From Lycocorax pyrrhopterus obiensis (taxonomy: Eukaryota; Chordata; Aves; Passeriformes; Paradisaeidae), in contig JACSVZ010000001.1 in assembly GCA_014706295.1 (NCBI GenBank), positions 44,674,383-44,738,382 of the forward strand: DNA of 64,000 nt, given 5' to 3'. Made by a program: the position numbers and the translations under genes. Of this stretch, positions 1-11,255 are shown piece by piece. Each line of letters begins with the position of its first letter. Position 1 is the first letter of the stretch. The notes beneath the pieces are model-generated. The model was not told the DNA's origin. It did not search any database and worked only from the letters and a program-made list of their open reading frames with translations.

Positions 1-2040
1 CTTTAAATTAGGTCTTTGAAGGCAAATATGTTTGAAGGTAAACTATTATGTTCAACGTTGACACAATTTTTTATGTTTCAACATACATACATTCTGACTT
101 TCTACGAAGTCAAAATCACGTCACTTTTAGCAAAAAATTAACAGTGGAAAATAAATGTGTTGTAGATACGTCTGAGGTTTGTGTTAAGCATGTAAATAAA
201 TTGTTTCTTTATTTTTGCCTACCTGAGAATGAAAGCAAATTCAGATTAATTTCAAAACCAAGGGAAGCTAATGACAAAGACAATCCAGTGGCTGGCTTTT
301 GAATTAATTCTGAGTGACATCACTTCCTTTTAAATCACTGTAAGACAGAAATGGTATCTATGACATGATTCAAGTACCTATTAAGCTGGCTTGATTTTAA
401 ACAACTTAGATTTAATTTCTCTCTTGATATAATACAAATGGAAGATCCATGATTTTCTGAAGAATGTCAATATACATTGCTTATAAACATTCTTCCTACA
501 ATAATAATAAAAACCCCAGACACTTACTGTCTCTAGAATGTATTTTATATTGAAAGCACATAATTTATTGTTTGTTTTTATAAAATACCTTCTGATATAA
601 AAAAACAATAAAAATATCTACAATAAAAATACATACTATTTTATCCGAATTGTATTAACCCCAGATGAAGAGTAATTATTTTAAGCGTAAAATACCCCAT
701 ATTATGTAGTTCTTAAGGATTTTCATGTTTTTCAATCACTCTTAAAAAAAGAAGTACCTTTGAATAAAGGATGCTACTTTTGGATTATAAGATTGTTGAG
801 TTTAAAGGTCATAAATTCCTATCTCTATGAAGCTTCTCATTCTTCTTTGTATTCAATTGAAAATAATTGCAGAGGTAGACCAAAGCATTTCCACTGAATG
901 TAAATAGATATTTTACCACATAGCTGTGTTTTTCCATTTTTTTTTTCTTTTTTTTTTTCCTTCTTTTTTCTCGCCAGTCAGTCTGAAACATAAATACATG
1001 GATAAATATGCTGCAGAAATATTGAACTGCCTAAGACAGCAAAAAATCCTTTTGAATAGATGAGAGTATTGTCTGAACATTTAATCCAACAAAGAATCCT
1101 TTGTTGTTATATGTTGTGTTTAGGAGGATGCATGAAATTAGTAATGGTAAAAGGTCAAATATTCAGACTACAGCAAGTTGCAATGCTAGTAGTAGTACAA
1201 ATCTCCAATTGAAGTGAATTGGTTGCTACGACAATAAAAGCTGGCAAATAATAATTACAAATTCTGAGTGCATATATAGTACATTGCCACTAGCATTTGA
1301 CAGAACCTATTTGCATATCCAGTTTTCAAACCTTAAAAGAAAGCAGCAATGTCTGTGAAGAATTATTTCTTCTTCTCCTTGAGACAGTAGAAATAAATTT
1401 TTGTTAAAGGTTTAGTCTATGAGAGAAGTCATAGGATAAGACAGGGAATGAGGAATTGATCTGTGTAATGACATTCTTTAGAAAACTAATAGATTTTCTC
1501 TCTGTCAGAATGTTGTGATTCAGCTCTTCTTGCATGGCTTCTTACAATAGGGAATTTGCACCTATAGACAGGACAAACACAGTCATAAATCTTGAATTAT
1601 TCCAGCTTTAGAGGTGTTTCAAAGAAATTTTTACCAGAAGTAATCAGTTTTCAGAATAGGTGTTATGAGAGCCATGCACAACCTCTGCTGTCAAAGGACC
1701 CATCTACTTAAAATCACCTTCACCCACCCAAAAGAGAAGATGCATAATTTTGCAAAAATAATAATGTGGGTTTATTATTTCTGTGAATATTTTTCACTAC
1801 TAGGCAATCAGTATTTTAGTGGTATAATGCTAAAAATACACAACTCAATTTCTCTAAGGAAATTTTCATCTATTCCCATAGAAACAGTTTTCCTTTTCTG
1901 TGTCCGCAGCTATAAAAAATGGAACAGAACTGTGGGAAACAAAAGGAGTAGTTTGGTCACTGTCATTTTTTCCATGTGCTGTATGAAGTGGTGAGCATGG
2001 TTTCAAAAAAGATCAGTGTGCTTCTGAAGATTTAAAGTCC
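1..2040. other. unique AT-rich non-coding DNA
   Basis: I see no repeat family and no convincing gene here. There is a pyrimidine-rich run at about 938-971 and scattered A/T homopolymers. Short open frames occur on both strands but have no supporting homology that I recognise. One segment (228-302) is preceded by a good splice-acceptor-like tract and ends in a stop; it is discussed under findings only. Confidence 0.6.
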
Positions 2041-2310
2041 AGCAGGACTCTCATCCTCTGTCACCAGACACAGCAGGGACAGGGCAGGTGTCTCTGAGAG
2101 GGCCAGAGCAGCCTCGGCCAATGGGGGCTGGTTCTTCCCTCCTGCTCCCCTCCCATGTCGGCACTTCCTGAAGGCAGGAAAAGGGGGGATTCACACCTGG
2201 ATCTCCAAGCATGACCACCAGTTTAAGGAGAAAGTAAGGTCCAATGTCAGCATCAGAGTCATGCTCCTTCAAGAAAAGAGACAAGAACTCCATCACAAAC
2301 TTCACATTCC
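2041..2310 (-). other. GC-richer patch with minus-strand open frame, possible gene or repeat fragment
   Basis: This patch is visibly richer in G and C than the DNA around it. On the minus strand it holds an open frame of 84 codons (2051-2305) beginning with a leucine/glutamate/aspartate-rich, probably helical stretch (MEFLSLFLKEHDSDAD near the start) followed by a proline/arginine-rich tail. The helical part has the flavour of a HEAT-type repeat segment, but I cannot name a family. It could equally be part of the minus-oriented LTR-bearing insertion that begins about 330 bases away, or a retroposed exon. No splice sites or regulatory signals decide the matter. Confidence 0.25.
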
Positions 2311-2872
2311 TCCAGGTAGGAGGATTTGTGTTACTGCAGTTTACTGCAGTGCTCTAAACCAGGAATTTCTGTAACTGGACTAATTATGTGGACCAGTATA
2401 CTAGTTAAAGCACAGATTGGACTGACAGTAGCAGACTGACAGCTCTACCTATAAAGTGTGCTTCCATTTTTTTCCTGTGGCAAGATTTTCAGTGTAACAA
2501 ACAAATCCAATGGCATCAAAGTTTTGGGAATAGAAGACTAGGGCACTAGTGAAAGATATTACTTCACCATAGCATTGTTCTTTCTCTAGGAATACTTCCA
2601 CAGTTAATCATCCAGAAGCCAGTGAAGATGAGAATGGTTTGTGTCAGGGATGTTAGGACGGTTGTTACTTCTCCAGTTGCTCCAGCCCAGAATCTCGCCT
2701 GGCCCAGTAGCTGCAGGTCAGACCCGTGCCCTAAAACTCAGGTGTGAGCTACAGATGCAGCTGCTGCTCTCCTGTAGCTGATACCAATGGCCACAAGTGC
2801 TCATCCCTTGGTCCGACTCCAGCAGCTACTCCCAAATTTCACTCACACACACACAGGTCTCCCGTGTCCTTG

Positions 2873-2875
<3 letters not shown>

Positions 2876-2912
<37 letters not shown>

Positions 2913-2921
2913 AGAGAGAGA
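2876..2921. repeat. (CA)n-(GA)n microsatellite
   Basis: About 17 uninterrupted CA units are followed directly by about six GA units. The array lies inside the probable minus-oriented LTR, so it has most likely grown from a GT-rich part of that element. A smaller CACACA run lies just upstream, near 2843-2855. Confidence 0.9.
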
Positions 2922-3063
2922 ATACAGAGTGAGATTATACTGAGAAGCAGTTAAGAAAAGAGTTAACAGGAAAATATAGGAAGACAGGACAGACTGCAGA
3001 GATCAAGCACAGGGCTCAGACAGACAAGCACACTGACAAGTCCTGTTTCACACACTACCAACC

Positions 3064-3076
3064 CCTTTTATAGGCC
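3064..3076 (-). promoter_or_regulatory. TATA box of the minus-oriented LTR
   Basis: On the minus strand this reads GGCCTATAAAAGG, a near-ideal TATA box flanked by GC. Its place inside an LTR-like block makes a relic retroviral promoter the likeliest reading. Whether it still fires cannot be told from sequence. Confidence 0.4.
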
Positions 3077-3469
3077 TATCCCCACCTCTGTTTCCCCCTG
3101 CTACCCTTCCCCTGAATATCAGTTGGCACTGTCCCACTAACCCACTCCACCATGCAGAACCACCAGGCTCTCATTCTCATCCATTGCAAACTCCTGGTTA
3201 GCCTTCAGTTTCTTGAAAGCCCATCAATTCCACATACCTGTGCAATTTACCATTGTCTTGTATTGGAGTAAGAAAATAAAAGAGGCTACATAGGCTATTT
3301 TAGAATAATAAGAATGAAGAATAATACTAGAGTAAGGCTTTACAAGTGAATAATTTTTTAAAAAAGTTTGCATTTGCAATAGAGGAGCTTCAAGACTTGT
3401 CTATATGCATGCTGTAAAAAATTAGGCCTTTGTATTATCTTGTGTTTGTGACGTGCGGAGAAATGGTGA

Positions 3470-3762
3470 AGTAGATCTATCCCAGGCAATTAGCAACAAG
3501 ACAAGAGAAAACGGCCTCAGGCTGGACCAGGGAAGGCTCAGGCTGGACATCAAGAAGAATTTTTTCATTGAAAGGGTGGTTAAGCGTTGGAATGGGCTTC
3601 TCAGGTAAGTGGTGGAGTCACCGTCAATGGAAGTGTTAAAGAAAAGACTGGATGTGACACTTACTGCTGTGGTTTAGTTGACACTGATTGTGGTGTTTGG
3701 TCAAAGGCTGGACTCGATGATGCCGGAAGTCTTTTCCAGCCTTAAAGATTCTATGATTCTGT
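3470..3762 (+). mobile_element. CR1 LINE 3' end
   Basis: This is the 3' untranslated end of a 5'-truncated CR1 element. Recognisable landmarks in order are the 'aacggcctcaggctg' block, the 'ggctcaggctggacatcaag' block, the 'ggtggagtcaccgtc' block and the 'ggactcgatgatgccggaag...cttttccagccttaaagattctatgattctg' type terminus with its octamer tail. It contains no coding capacity. It differs from the usual CR1 sequence at many positions, so the insertion is old. Confidence 0.92.
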
Positions 3763-6700
3763 TGAAATGGAAAGCAGCAGAATGGAATGATCGTGATTTC
3801 TGACTTGAAGAGTTTCCTAGGTAACATTTCTGAAGCTAATACACAGCCAATGTCCTGCAGCTTCATCATTTTCAATGAGAAAATAAGATCGCAGGAAATA
3901 AGACTGAGCCTACCATATGTTCGTGTTTGCCAAGATATTTATTTTTTTTTCTACATACAAATTTTGTTCCAGTGGAGCTTGCACACTTCTGATGTGTTCA
4001 GAACATGCAGTTTTGACAAGGCCACAGGACAACCAGAACTGTCAAACTTGTAGTACCCACATCGCTAGCACAATATAAATGAAATATATAATATATTGGG
4101 CGTAAATCAGACCTGCTGCTGATGCCAACAATCTGTGTGAGATGAATAAATTCAGCATGCCCTGAATATGTCAAACACACTATGTTTGTATACACCAACA
4201 GGGAAACTCATTCAGAGAGGAGGCTAATGTTGGGGAGGAGGGTGTATGGATACAGTTTGCAAAAAATGGATGACACAGAATACAAACAATGACTGATGAC
4301 TATATTTATCTTTGTATTCAGTATTGTGTCTAACTGGCAATATTAGGCTTCTAGCAGGTGAGACAATCTTAGAGGCTGATGCAAGAAAACTGCAAAACAT
4401 GTAAACATTTTTGTTTCTAAATAAAGGAAAAAAACCAAAACATTTATTTTGTTTGGTGGGGTTTTTTTTCCTGGTGATATTAATTTTGTTTTTGACTAGT
4501 TATATTGTCATTCTGTATTCAAGGAACTCTTTATTAAAAGAGAAAACTTCATTCCTAGAAATATTTATTTGAAGATATCTCAAGAATTTACTGCTTTTAG
4601 AAACAAATCTTCAATGGATTTTCATGCTATTCTAGCTTAAAACCTGAGGAAACAATGCTTGCAAGTACTGTTGTACTTGCATGCACGCTTTGGACAGTGT
4701 AGTGTATGTTGACCTTCTAAATTTACATAAAGGACTATGTAGATGTCCACCAACTGAAAAATTTCTCATAAAATCTATTGCAGAAGCTCAAAAAAAAAAA
4801 AAAAAAAGAAGTAGAAAAATGCAAAAAGTACAGTATTTTTCTCAAAGATGCTTTACACTTCCTGGCATCCACTGGGTAGTCTGATTATCATGAACCCTAA
4901 GATAGAAAACTTTTAACAGCAGGTATTAGAAGACTGCTTTCTCTAAATCTGTTTTCAGAAAAGATGGATGTCTCTTGGACATTATGTGAATCAAAGCAAA
5001 AGCAAAACAAGCTATCAGAATAATAAATATAATTTAGAAATCCAGTCTCAGAGAAAAAATATTATTATTAGATTATTTCAGAAAAAAGAAAGCCGGATGT
5101 AAATTTTTGTCACCATGTGCTTTCCCCTCATATGACAAGACTTTGTACAATTTACAGTCAAGAAACCCAACTTAAGTGGGTTGCACAGCTAAATAATATA
5201 TTGTTTCATCTTAAACAAAATAAGTTTAAAAATAAAATAAATACCTTAAGTTTACCGTGTAAATGTAAAATATTTACAATTTTGTTAACTACAAAAAAGA
5301 AAGATATATCTGGTATGAAAAAAAAATCAAGTTGGAGTTCAATTTGAGAAAGGTATAAGGGAGAGTAAAGAAAAAAAACACCATTCTGTTTTGGCTAATT
5401 AAGTTTAAATACCATTGTCCCTGGAATTTATATACAAGGTTATCATATAACAGATTTATGCATTCCTAATTTTATCTAAAAAGAGGTGGAGTAGATTAAT
5501 TTCAACATAATTAGATGTTTTATGGAAAATCATATTTTATTCATAAATTGATTGTTTAACAGTGACTACTGTTCATTTTCCTTGGGGTATCATTGCTTGT
5601 TTCTCTTCCTCTCAAAAGTAAAGTTCCTGTGACCACCCTGCTTAGCTCCTGCCCTCCAGACCTCTTGGCTATTAAACACATCTTTTATGTCTTCAACTTT
5701 CTGTTCAGGAAGGATATGCAGCTTTCATAGCTTGCCTGTATTTAAACTTAAAATTTTCAAATCTACTAAGAGGACTTTTTCCCTCTAAACATGGTATTTA
5801 ATTTCTTAATCTGGAGGTTTTTTACTCACATAATGCTTTCTTTTGCACTGCAATAGTAAGTGAAAAGCAGCTGGCACATTACAGAACACTTCCATCATCA
5901 TCTTTGTCTCCAGTTAAAAATTCATTCTTCAATTAAAAAAAAAAATACTGAAGGAGTAGTTCTCAAATATATATTTGGATGGTGAACTAAACATTACTTC
6001 ACCAAAACACAGGTATCTAGACCTTATAGACATCTCTGTGTACGTTGGTATAAATATGCAAAGGAGGATTAACCATTATGAGCCTCCTTGGGAAAGTAAG
6101 CCTTGTCTTTCTTCACAGGAATGAATGTAGAAATCTTGTTTTGTCAAGATGCCCAAGTATGACTAAATTTCAGATGATTAAAAATAAATAAAGTTTCTAC
6201 ACACCTTTGGTTTTTTTTCAGCTGGAAATTATTTGAATGTTTTACAGGGTAGAATTTACTCCTTTGCTTTGTCAGTTTAATTTCACAGATCACAAAGTAG
6301 CCTGTCCACAGACAGAGTAAATGACTAGCTTCAAAGTAATGATCTCTTTCAATAAATTTTCTGATGGAGTAGCCATAGCAAACAGAGGAAAAGGCACTTC
6401 TGTTTTATATTTTTATTAGCTATAATTAATGGATATTATGAAGTAAAAAATGCAGTCATCTCATTTTGAAATCTTTTTTAAGGGAAAGAAAATGGAAAAG
6501 GCAATGTGCTAGAAGGTATTTTATGCACCTGTTTGAAGAGGGTTACATTTGTTCCCAGGAACATTTAAGAGAGATATTTTGATAATATGCTATAAAGCTC
6601 TCTTTTTGTCTATTTTGACCATAGAACTGAATGTATGTGGATCTGTTTCGTAGCATCTCAGAAGGTTGTCCTAGTTCTGGAGAACCATCTGGAGACTTAA

Positions 6701-7735
6701 TCTTTTCACAGTTACTTACTAGCAGACCATCACTATATACTTTTCCTCCAAAAATTAATATGAGAAGTATGATTTGTATGAAAGGGGATCATTGAAGTTT
6801 CCCAGAAAATGTGTGACTGTGGAGAACTCTAAATCCAGGCTGTAAAGTTTGAATGCAACTCTAGCTGCAATGTATGAACAGTGTCTTTTAGGAGGGGTTT
6901 TGGAAGAACTTGGAACTAATTTAGAGTTTATCGCTGTTGGTCTTCAGCTGTCCACATACCAAGAAAAAGTGTCAGAAACAAAATTCAGGGCTAGAAGACT
7001 ATTAAAGTATTGCAAATATTTTCTTTCCCACCTCACTATGAATTCATGATTCTTTTGAAACAGATGTCTGTACAAATTCATAATATTTTAACACTACCAT
7101 GTCTTATGTTTTACCCTCCAAAGGGCTATTCAAAGAATATTCTCTCAGTCTGCAGTAGGATTTTGGATGTTATTTCCTCCCTGAGGCTGAATTTTCTCTT
7201 TTCTCTGTGTTTTATGCTGTTCAAATGTCACTTGAACAATGTTTGTAGCATGGGGTTTACCTCCATTTACTTTTCATGCGCAAAATAAATGATGCATTCA
7301 TTTATTTTTGTTGCATTATAAAGCATATGGGCCATTATCCAACAATAATTAACTACACTTCTTTTATTTAATCTATAATACGGGTAGGTACCACATTATC
7401 ACTGGTCTCTGCACCCTGTCGTATCATCAAATAAAATAATACCCTAGGAAGTCTTTGCCAAACGGGCTTTTAATCTTTTCTAATTCCTGTTCTGCTCTTG
7501 GATAGCAAGAAAGTAGTCATGAAAAAATCTGCAAATGTTTCAAAATTGCTTCCATGCTACGTTTCAGCAAAACTTATATCCTTTGTTTTTCGTTTTTTTT
7601 TTCAATGCTAAGGACAGAATCTCAAGTTTCAAAGATATTTCAGAGGAGGCAGAGATTGAAAGGATTTTTTTAGCTGCCAATAAGTAAAGTAGATAGACAG
7701 AGAGGGTAAAACCTGTGTAAAAATTTTTAAATATT
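3763..7735. other. unique AT-rich non-coding DNA
   Basis: No repeat family or gene is recognised over about 4 kb. There is a poly-A run of about 17 bases at 4790-4807 and several shorter A or T runs. Open frames on either strand are short and overlap each other, with no recognised domain. Confidence 0.6.
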
Positions 7736-7799
7736 TCACTGTCCGTACTGGAAGAAGAGAAGAAAAAAGAGGAAAAGAAAATGGAGACAAAACAAAGGA

Positions 7800-8411
7800 A
7801 GAAAGGATAGAGAGGAAGAAGAAGGGAGGAAGGGAGGAAGGGAGGAAGGGAGGGAGGGAGGGAGGGAGGGAGGAAGGAAGGGAGAAAGGAAGGAAGGGAG
7901 GAAGGGAGGAGGGGAGGGAGGGAGGGAGGGAGGGAGGAAGGAAGGGAGGAAGGGAGGAAGGGAGGAAGGGAGGAAGGGAGGAGGGGAGTGAGGGAGGGAG
8001 GAAGGAAGGGAGAAAGGAAGGAAGGGAGGAAGGGAGGAGGGGAGGGAGGGAGGGAGGGAGGAAGGAAGGGAGGAAGGGAGGAAGGGAGGAAGGGAGGAAG
8101 GGAGGAGGGGAGGGAGGGAGGGAGGAAGGAAGGGAGGGAGGGAGGGAGGAAGGAAGGGAGGAAGGGAGGGAGGAAGGAAGGAAGGAAGGAAGGAAGGAAG
8201 GAAGGAAGGAAGGAAGGAAGGAAGGGAGGGAGGGAGGGAGGAAGGAAGGGAGGAAGGGAGGGAGGAAGGAAGGAAGGAAGGAAGGAAGGAAGGAAAGAAG
8301 GAAAGAAGGAAGGAAGGGAGGAAGGAAGGAAGGAAGGGAGGAAGGAAGGAAGGAAGGGAGGAAGGAAGGAAGGAAGGAAGGAAGGGAGGAAGGAAGGAAG
8401 GAAGGGAAATG
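7800..8411. repeat. GGGA/GGAA polypurine satellite array
   Basis: The plus strand is almost pure purine for about 600 bases, built from GGGA and GGAA (AAGG) tetramers, with a looser GA-rich lead-in from about 7740. The first two-thirds mixes GGGA and GGAA. The last part (about 8172-8411) is dominated by plain GGAA. A block of about 128 bases recurs inside the array: the marker AGAAAGG at 7883 reappears at 8011 with the same sequence of tetramers after it, so the array grew partly by a larger duplication. The long open frames on both strands (Ser/Leu/Pro-rich on minus, Gly/Arg/Glu/Lys-rich on plus) are repeat artefacts. GGGAGGGAGGGAGGG runs fit the G-quadruplex pattern. Confidence 0.96.
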
Positions 8412-9170
8412 AGGAGGGATCTCATGAGTATTATTTGTCTGAATTGCTCTTTTTCTGATCAGAAAACCCCATTTCCAATGATTTTCATCCCCAAATTTAC
8501 TGCAGAATATTGGAGTCTGCTGCTATTTTTAAACACAAGACTGAAAAACTTCTTTTTCAGCCACATTTGCTTGTTATGTCTGCAAGAAGGTTGTGAGTCT
8601 TAGTCAAAGTTTTTCTAATGCCCCAGTTTTTCTCATTTAGTGACTCTCTTTCAGGCCAAAAAAATTTCTAATAATGTTATAGGGTATATGATAAAAGATT
8701 CTTCTCCACAAGAGTGAAGAACAATGGCAAACAGTGAAATCCTCATAATCTAATTAGAGAAACAAGAACCCTGGTTCTGCTCCTCCAGAGTGGACAACCA
8801 TGAGTCAGTAATAATACTCATTACCATGAGTAAATGGAAGATGTCGTCCAGATCACCTCAAAAGCTGAGAAGAGTTACTGCCTAGTGGGTATAGGACACA
8901 TTATAAAAGATGCAAGGGAAGTGCATTTTGGAATTGCACAAGACATCTGGGATGTTTAGAAGAAGAATCAAAGGAAGGAAAAAGGAAGCATTGAGGTTGT
9001 TTGAGAGGGATCAATCATGAGAAAATTGATGGGTAAAAGGTATGGCTGTGTGTTTAACAGGCTACTGGTCAGTACATATGTCTGACCGTGTTCTGCACCT
9101 GATGAACAGTTTTGTTATCTTGAATTCCACTTCTAATTATTTTCCTGGGTGAGATGTTCTTTCATATATT
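8412..9170. other. unique non-coding DNA between two repeats
   Basis: No gene or known repeat is seen. The stretch is purine-rich and of somewhat higher GC around 8700-9000, but it shows no motif that I recognise. Confidence 0.5.
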
Positions 9171-9960
9171 CTATGTACCTATGCATGTGCATGTGTCTGT
9201 GTGTGTGCATCCAGAGATTTATATGCCAGCAGATGGACTAGGATCATGGGCCAGAGGGGACAATATTTCTCTGGTACCAGCAACTGGAGCAAGGAAAGGT
9301 ATATACACTGGTGAATGATCACTAGCAAATACCAAGTCAGACTAGTCAGCCGGTTGGATAAAATCTTGGGAGCCCTAAGTTTGGGCCAGACCAGATAACG
9401 ACAAGAAGAGACGGTCTGCAGACTGGCTGCTGGAGGGACCAGTCGGTCTAAGTCAACTGGTAGAGCGGCTGTTGGGTCAACTGAGAAACACATTTGCATG
9501 TGTATGTGCATGAATGAGGCAGCTGGAGACAGGAGGATCCAAGAGTGTGAGTGTGTGGGTGGGTGTAGGTGGGGCATGTGTGTACACCCATGCACATTGA
9601 CCTGCAGGCCTCTCTGACTCTCAAAACAAGATGCCAGCAACTGAGGAGAAACAGGATACAGGGACAGTCTGGAGATCTAGTAGATGACCTTCATCCTGAA
9701 CTGCCGTAGAAGAGAATGGAACAAGGCTGCTGGTGCTGTTTGTGCTTGTATGAGTGCTGAGTATCCTGACTGTGTTAATTTGTTCACTGGCTGTACTTGC
9801 AAGTGGACATGTATTGCATACATGTGATTTTAAGTGTCTAGTGAAGACATAAACTTATCCTCTCTACTGGTGGGACTTAGGATCAGGGAACTGAAAAAAC
9901 CTTGCCTTATCCCAGTTACCAGATTCAACAATGCCTGACTAGTCTACTCTCTATTTCATC
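9171..9960. repeat. unclassified GT-rich interspersed repeat, possibly ERV-derived
   Basis: The segment has markedly higher GC than its flanks and alternates GT-rich blocks (near 9185-9210, 9495-9512 and 9545-9585) with related stretches containing 'gccagcagatgg', 'ggtaccagcaactgg' and 'gatgccagcaactg'. The core at about 9335-9480 repeats variants of GACTAGTCAGCCGG and GACCAGTCGGTC. This texture resembles an untranslated leader or LTR-like piece of an avian endogenous retrovirus, but I cannot assign a family or orientation. A 153-codon minus-strand open frame (9179-9640) is rich in His, Pro and Ser and has no domain I recognise. Confidence 0.35.
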
Positions 9961-10101
9961 CTAAATATCAGATCAATTGTGTCGTTATTTTTAAATTCAC
10001 CATAACTGTTTCATATTCCATGACTCCCAGAAGGGTTAGAAAAAAAAAGTAATAAAATTTTATTTTCAATAACTTAATCCACAAAAACTGATTTCTGGTT
10101 T

Positions 10102-10166
<65 letters not shown>
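10102..10166. repeat. (CA)n-(TA)n microsatellite
   Basis: Eleven CA units pass directly into about 21 TA units. The compound array is perfect throughout. The TA half is self-complementary and could extrude as a hairpin. Confidence 0.95.
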
Positions 10167-10171
<5 letters not shown>

Positions 10172-10559
10172 CCACAGCTTCTTCTTACAGATTTTCCTTA
10201 AGCTCAACTTTAAGTAGAATTCTATATAGTAACTGTAGAAATAGTACAGAAAGAAAAATCTGCACAAAACTTCAAGGAAGAAAAATATATTGTGCCTTTT
10301 CCAATAGGATATGTACTCTTAAGTATGTTCCAGTGGTAGGGAAATAAATAAGTATCCAGGTGTTGAGTAAGGATCCCAAACTAAAACGAGGACAGGAGTT
10401 TAAAAATACAGACAGCAAGAAATAATGAATAATTAACACAGATTAAACAAGTATTTGAAATGGTTTGTTATGCAAATTTACCTTGCCGATTGCAAGCATT
10501 TCTCATTAGGGATTTGTTAAATGGATCAGTGAAGACATTGCAAATTTGGACTGCTAAAA

Positions 10560-11255
10560 GCTAAGAACTGCCTGAACCAAATCTGAAAAATGTCAACTGT
10601 CTCTTAAGTGGAAACGATTTCAGCACTTTTTTACTATCCTTGTCAGCGACATGGACAGTGGGATTGAGTGCATCCTTAGCAGGTTTGCCTGAGAACACTA
10701 AATTGTGTGGTGTGGTTGACACACTGGGTGGAAGGGTTGCTATACACAGGGACCATGATAGGCTTGAGAGGTGGCCCCATGAGAACCTCATGACAGCCCA
10801 TGAGAATCTCATGATGTTCAACAAGGTCAAGCACAAGGTCCCACACCTGGGTTTGAGCAGTCCCAAGCACAAATACAGACTGGGTGGTAAATGAATCAAA
10901 AATAGCCCTGAGGAGAAGGACTTGGGAACGTTTGTGATGAAAAACTCAACATGACCCAGCAGTGTACACTTGCAGCCCAGAAGGACAACCACATCCTGGG
11001 CTGCATCAAAAGCAATGTGACCAGCGGGTCGAGAATTGAGGTGATTCTCCCCCTCTAGTCCACTCCTGTGAGACACGCCTGGAGTACTGTGTTCAGCTCT
11101 AGGGCTGCCAACAGAGGAAAAATATTAAACTGATGGACTGAGTCCAGAGGGGGGGCCATTAAGGTCATCACAAGGCTGGAACACCTCTCTTACGAAGAGA
11201 AGCTGGGAGATTCGGGGCTTTTCACCCTGGAAAGGAGAAAAATCATGGGGATTTT
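10560..11255 (+). mobile_element. CR1 LINE, ORF2 C-terminal part
   Basis: A decayed CR1 in plus orientation. Its translation, with frameshifts, keeps the order of the CR1 ORF2 C-terminal region: 'ENTKLCGVVDT' then 'RDHDRLERW', 'ENLMMFNKVKHKVPHLG', a '[24 protein letters not shown]'-like stretch spread over several frames, 'LEYCVQL', and finally 'LEHLSYEEKLGDSGLFTLER'-like sequence near 11175-11240. Both ends are truncated and the usual 3' octamer tail is missing. A 21-base in-frame duplication (10777-10797 repeated at 10798-10818) doubles the HENLM motif. Several stops and indels show it is dead. Confidence 0.88.

Larger units (their letters stand above)
2640..3234 (-). mobile_element. probable solo LTR of an endogenous retrovirus, minus orientation
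   Basis: The block begins TGTGTCAGGG and ends CAATTCCACA on the plus strand, so it has the TG...CA termini of an LTR. Read on the minus strand, a strong TATA box (TATAAAA within plus-strand 3064-3076) lies about 160 bases from the presumed 5' end, the usual place for a U3 promoter. The block is GC-richer than the flanks and carries a CA/GA microsatellite. I did not find a convincing target-site duplication, so the exact ends are uncertain. No gag, pol or env remnant adjoins it, which suggests a solo LTR. The class (ERVK-like or other) is a guess that I do not make. Confidence 0.45.

Noticed and set aside
7736..8458. Long open frames on both strands (229 and 156 codons) that look like Ser/Leu/Pro-rich and Gly/Arg/Glu-rich proteins
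   Set aside because: They are simply translations of GGGA/GGAA tetramers, whose lack of stop codons is a property of the repeat. There is no independent coding signal.
9968..10267. Minus-strand open frame of 99 codons with a Tyr-Ile and Val-Cys run
   Set aside because: The runs are translations of the (TA)n and (CA)n microsatellite. The flanking residues show no domain.
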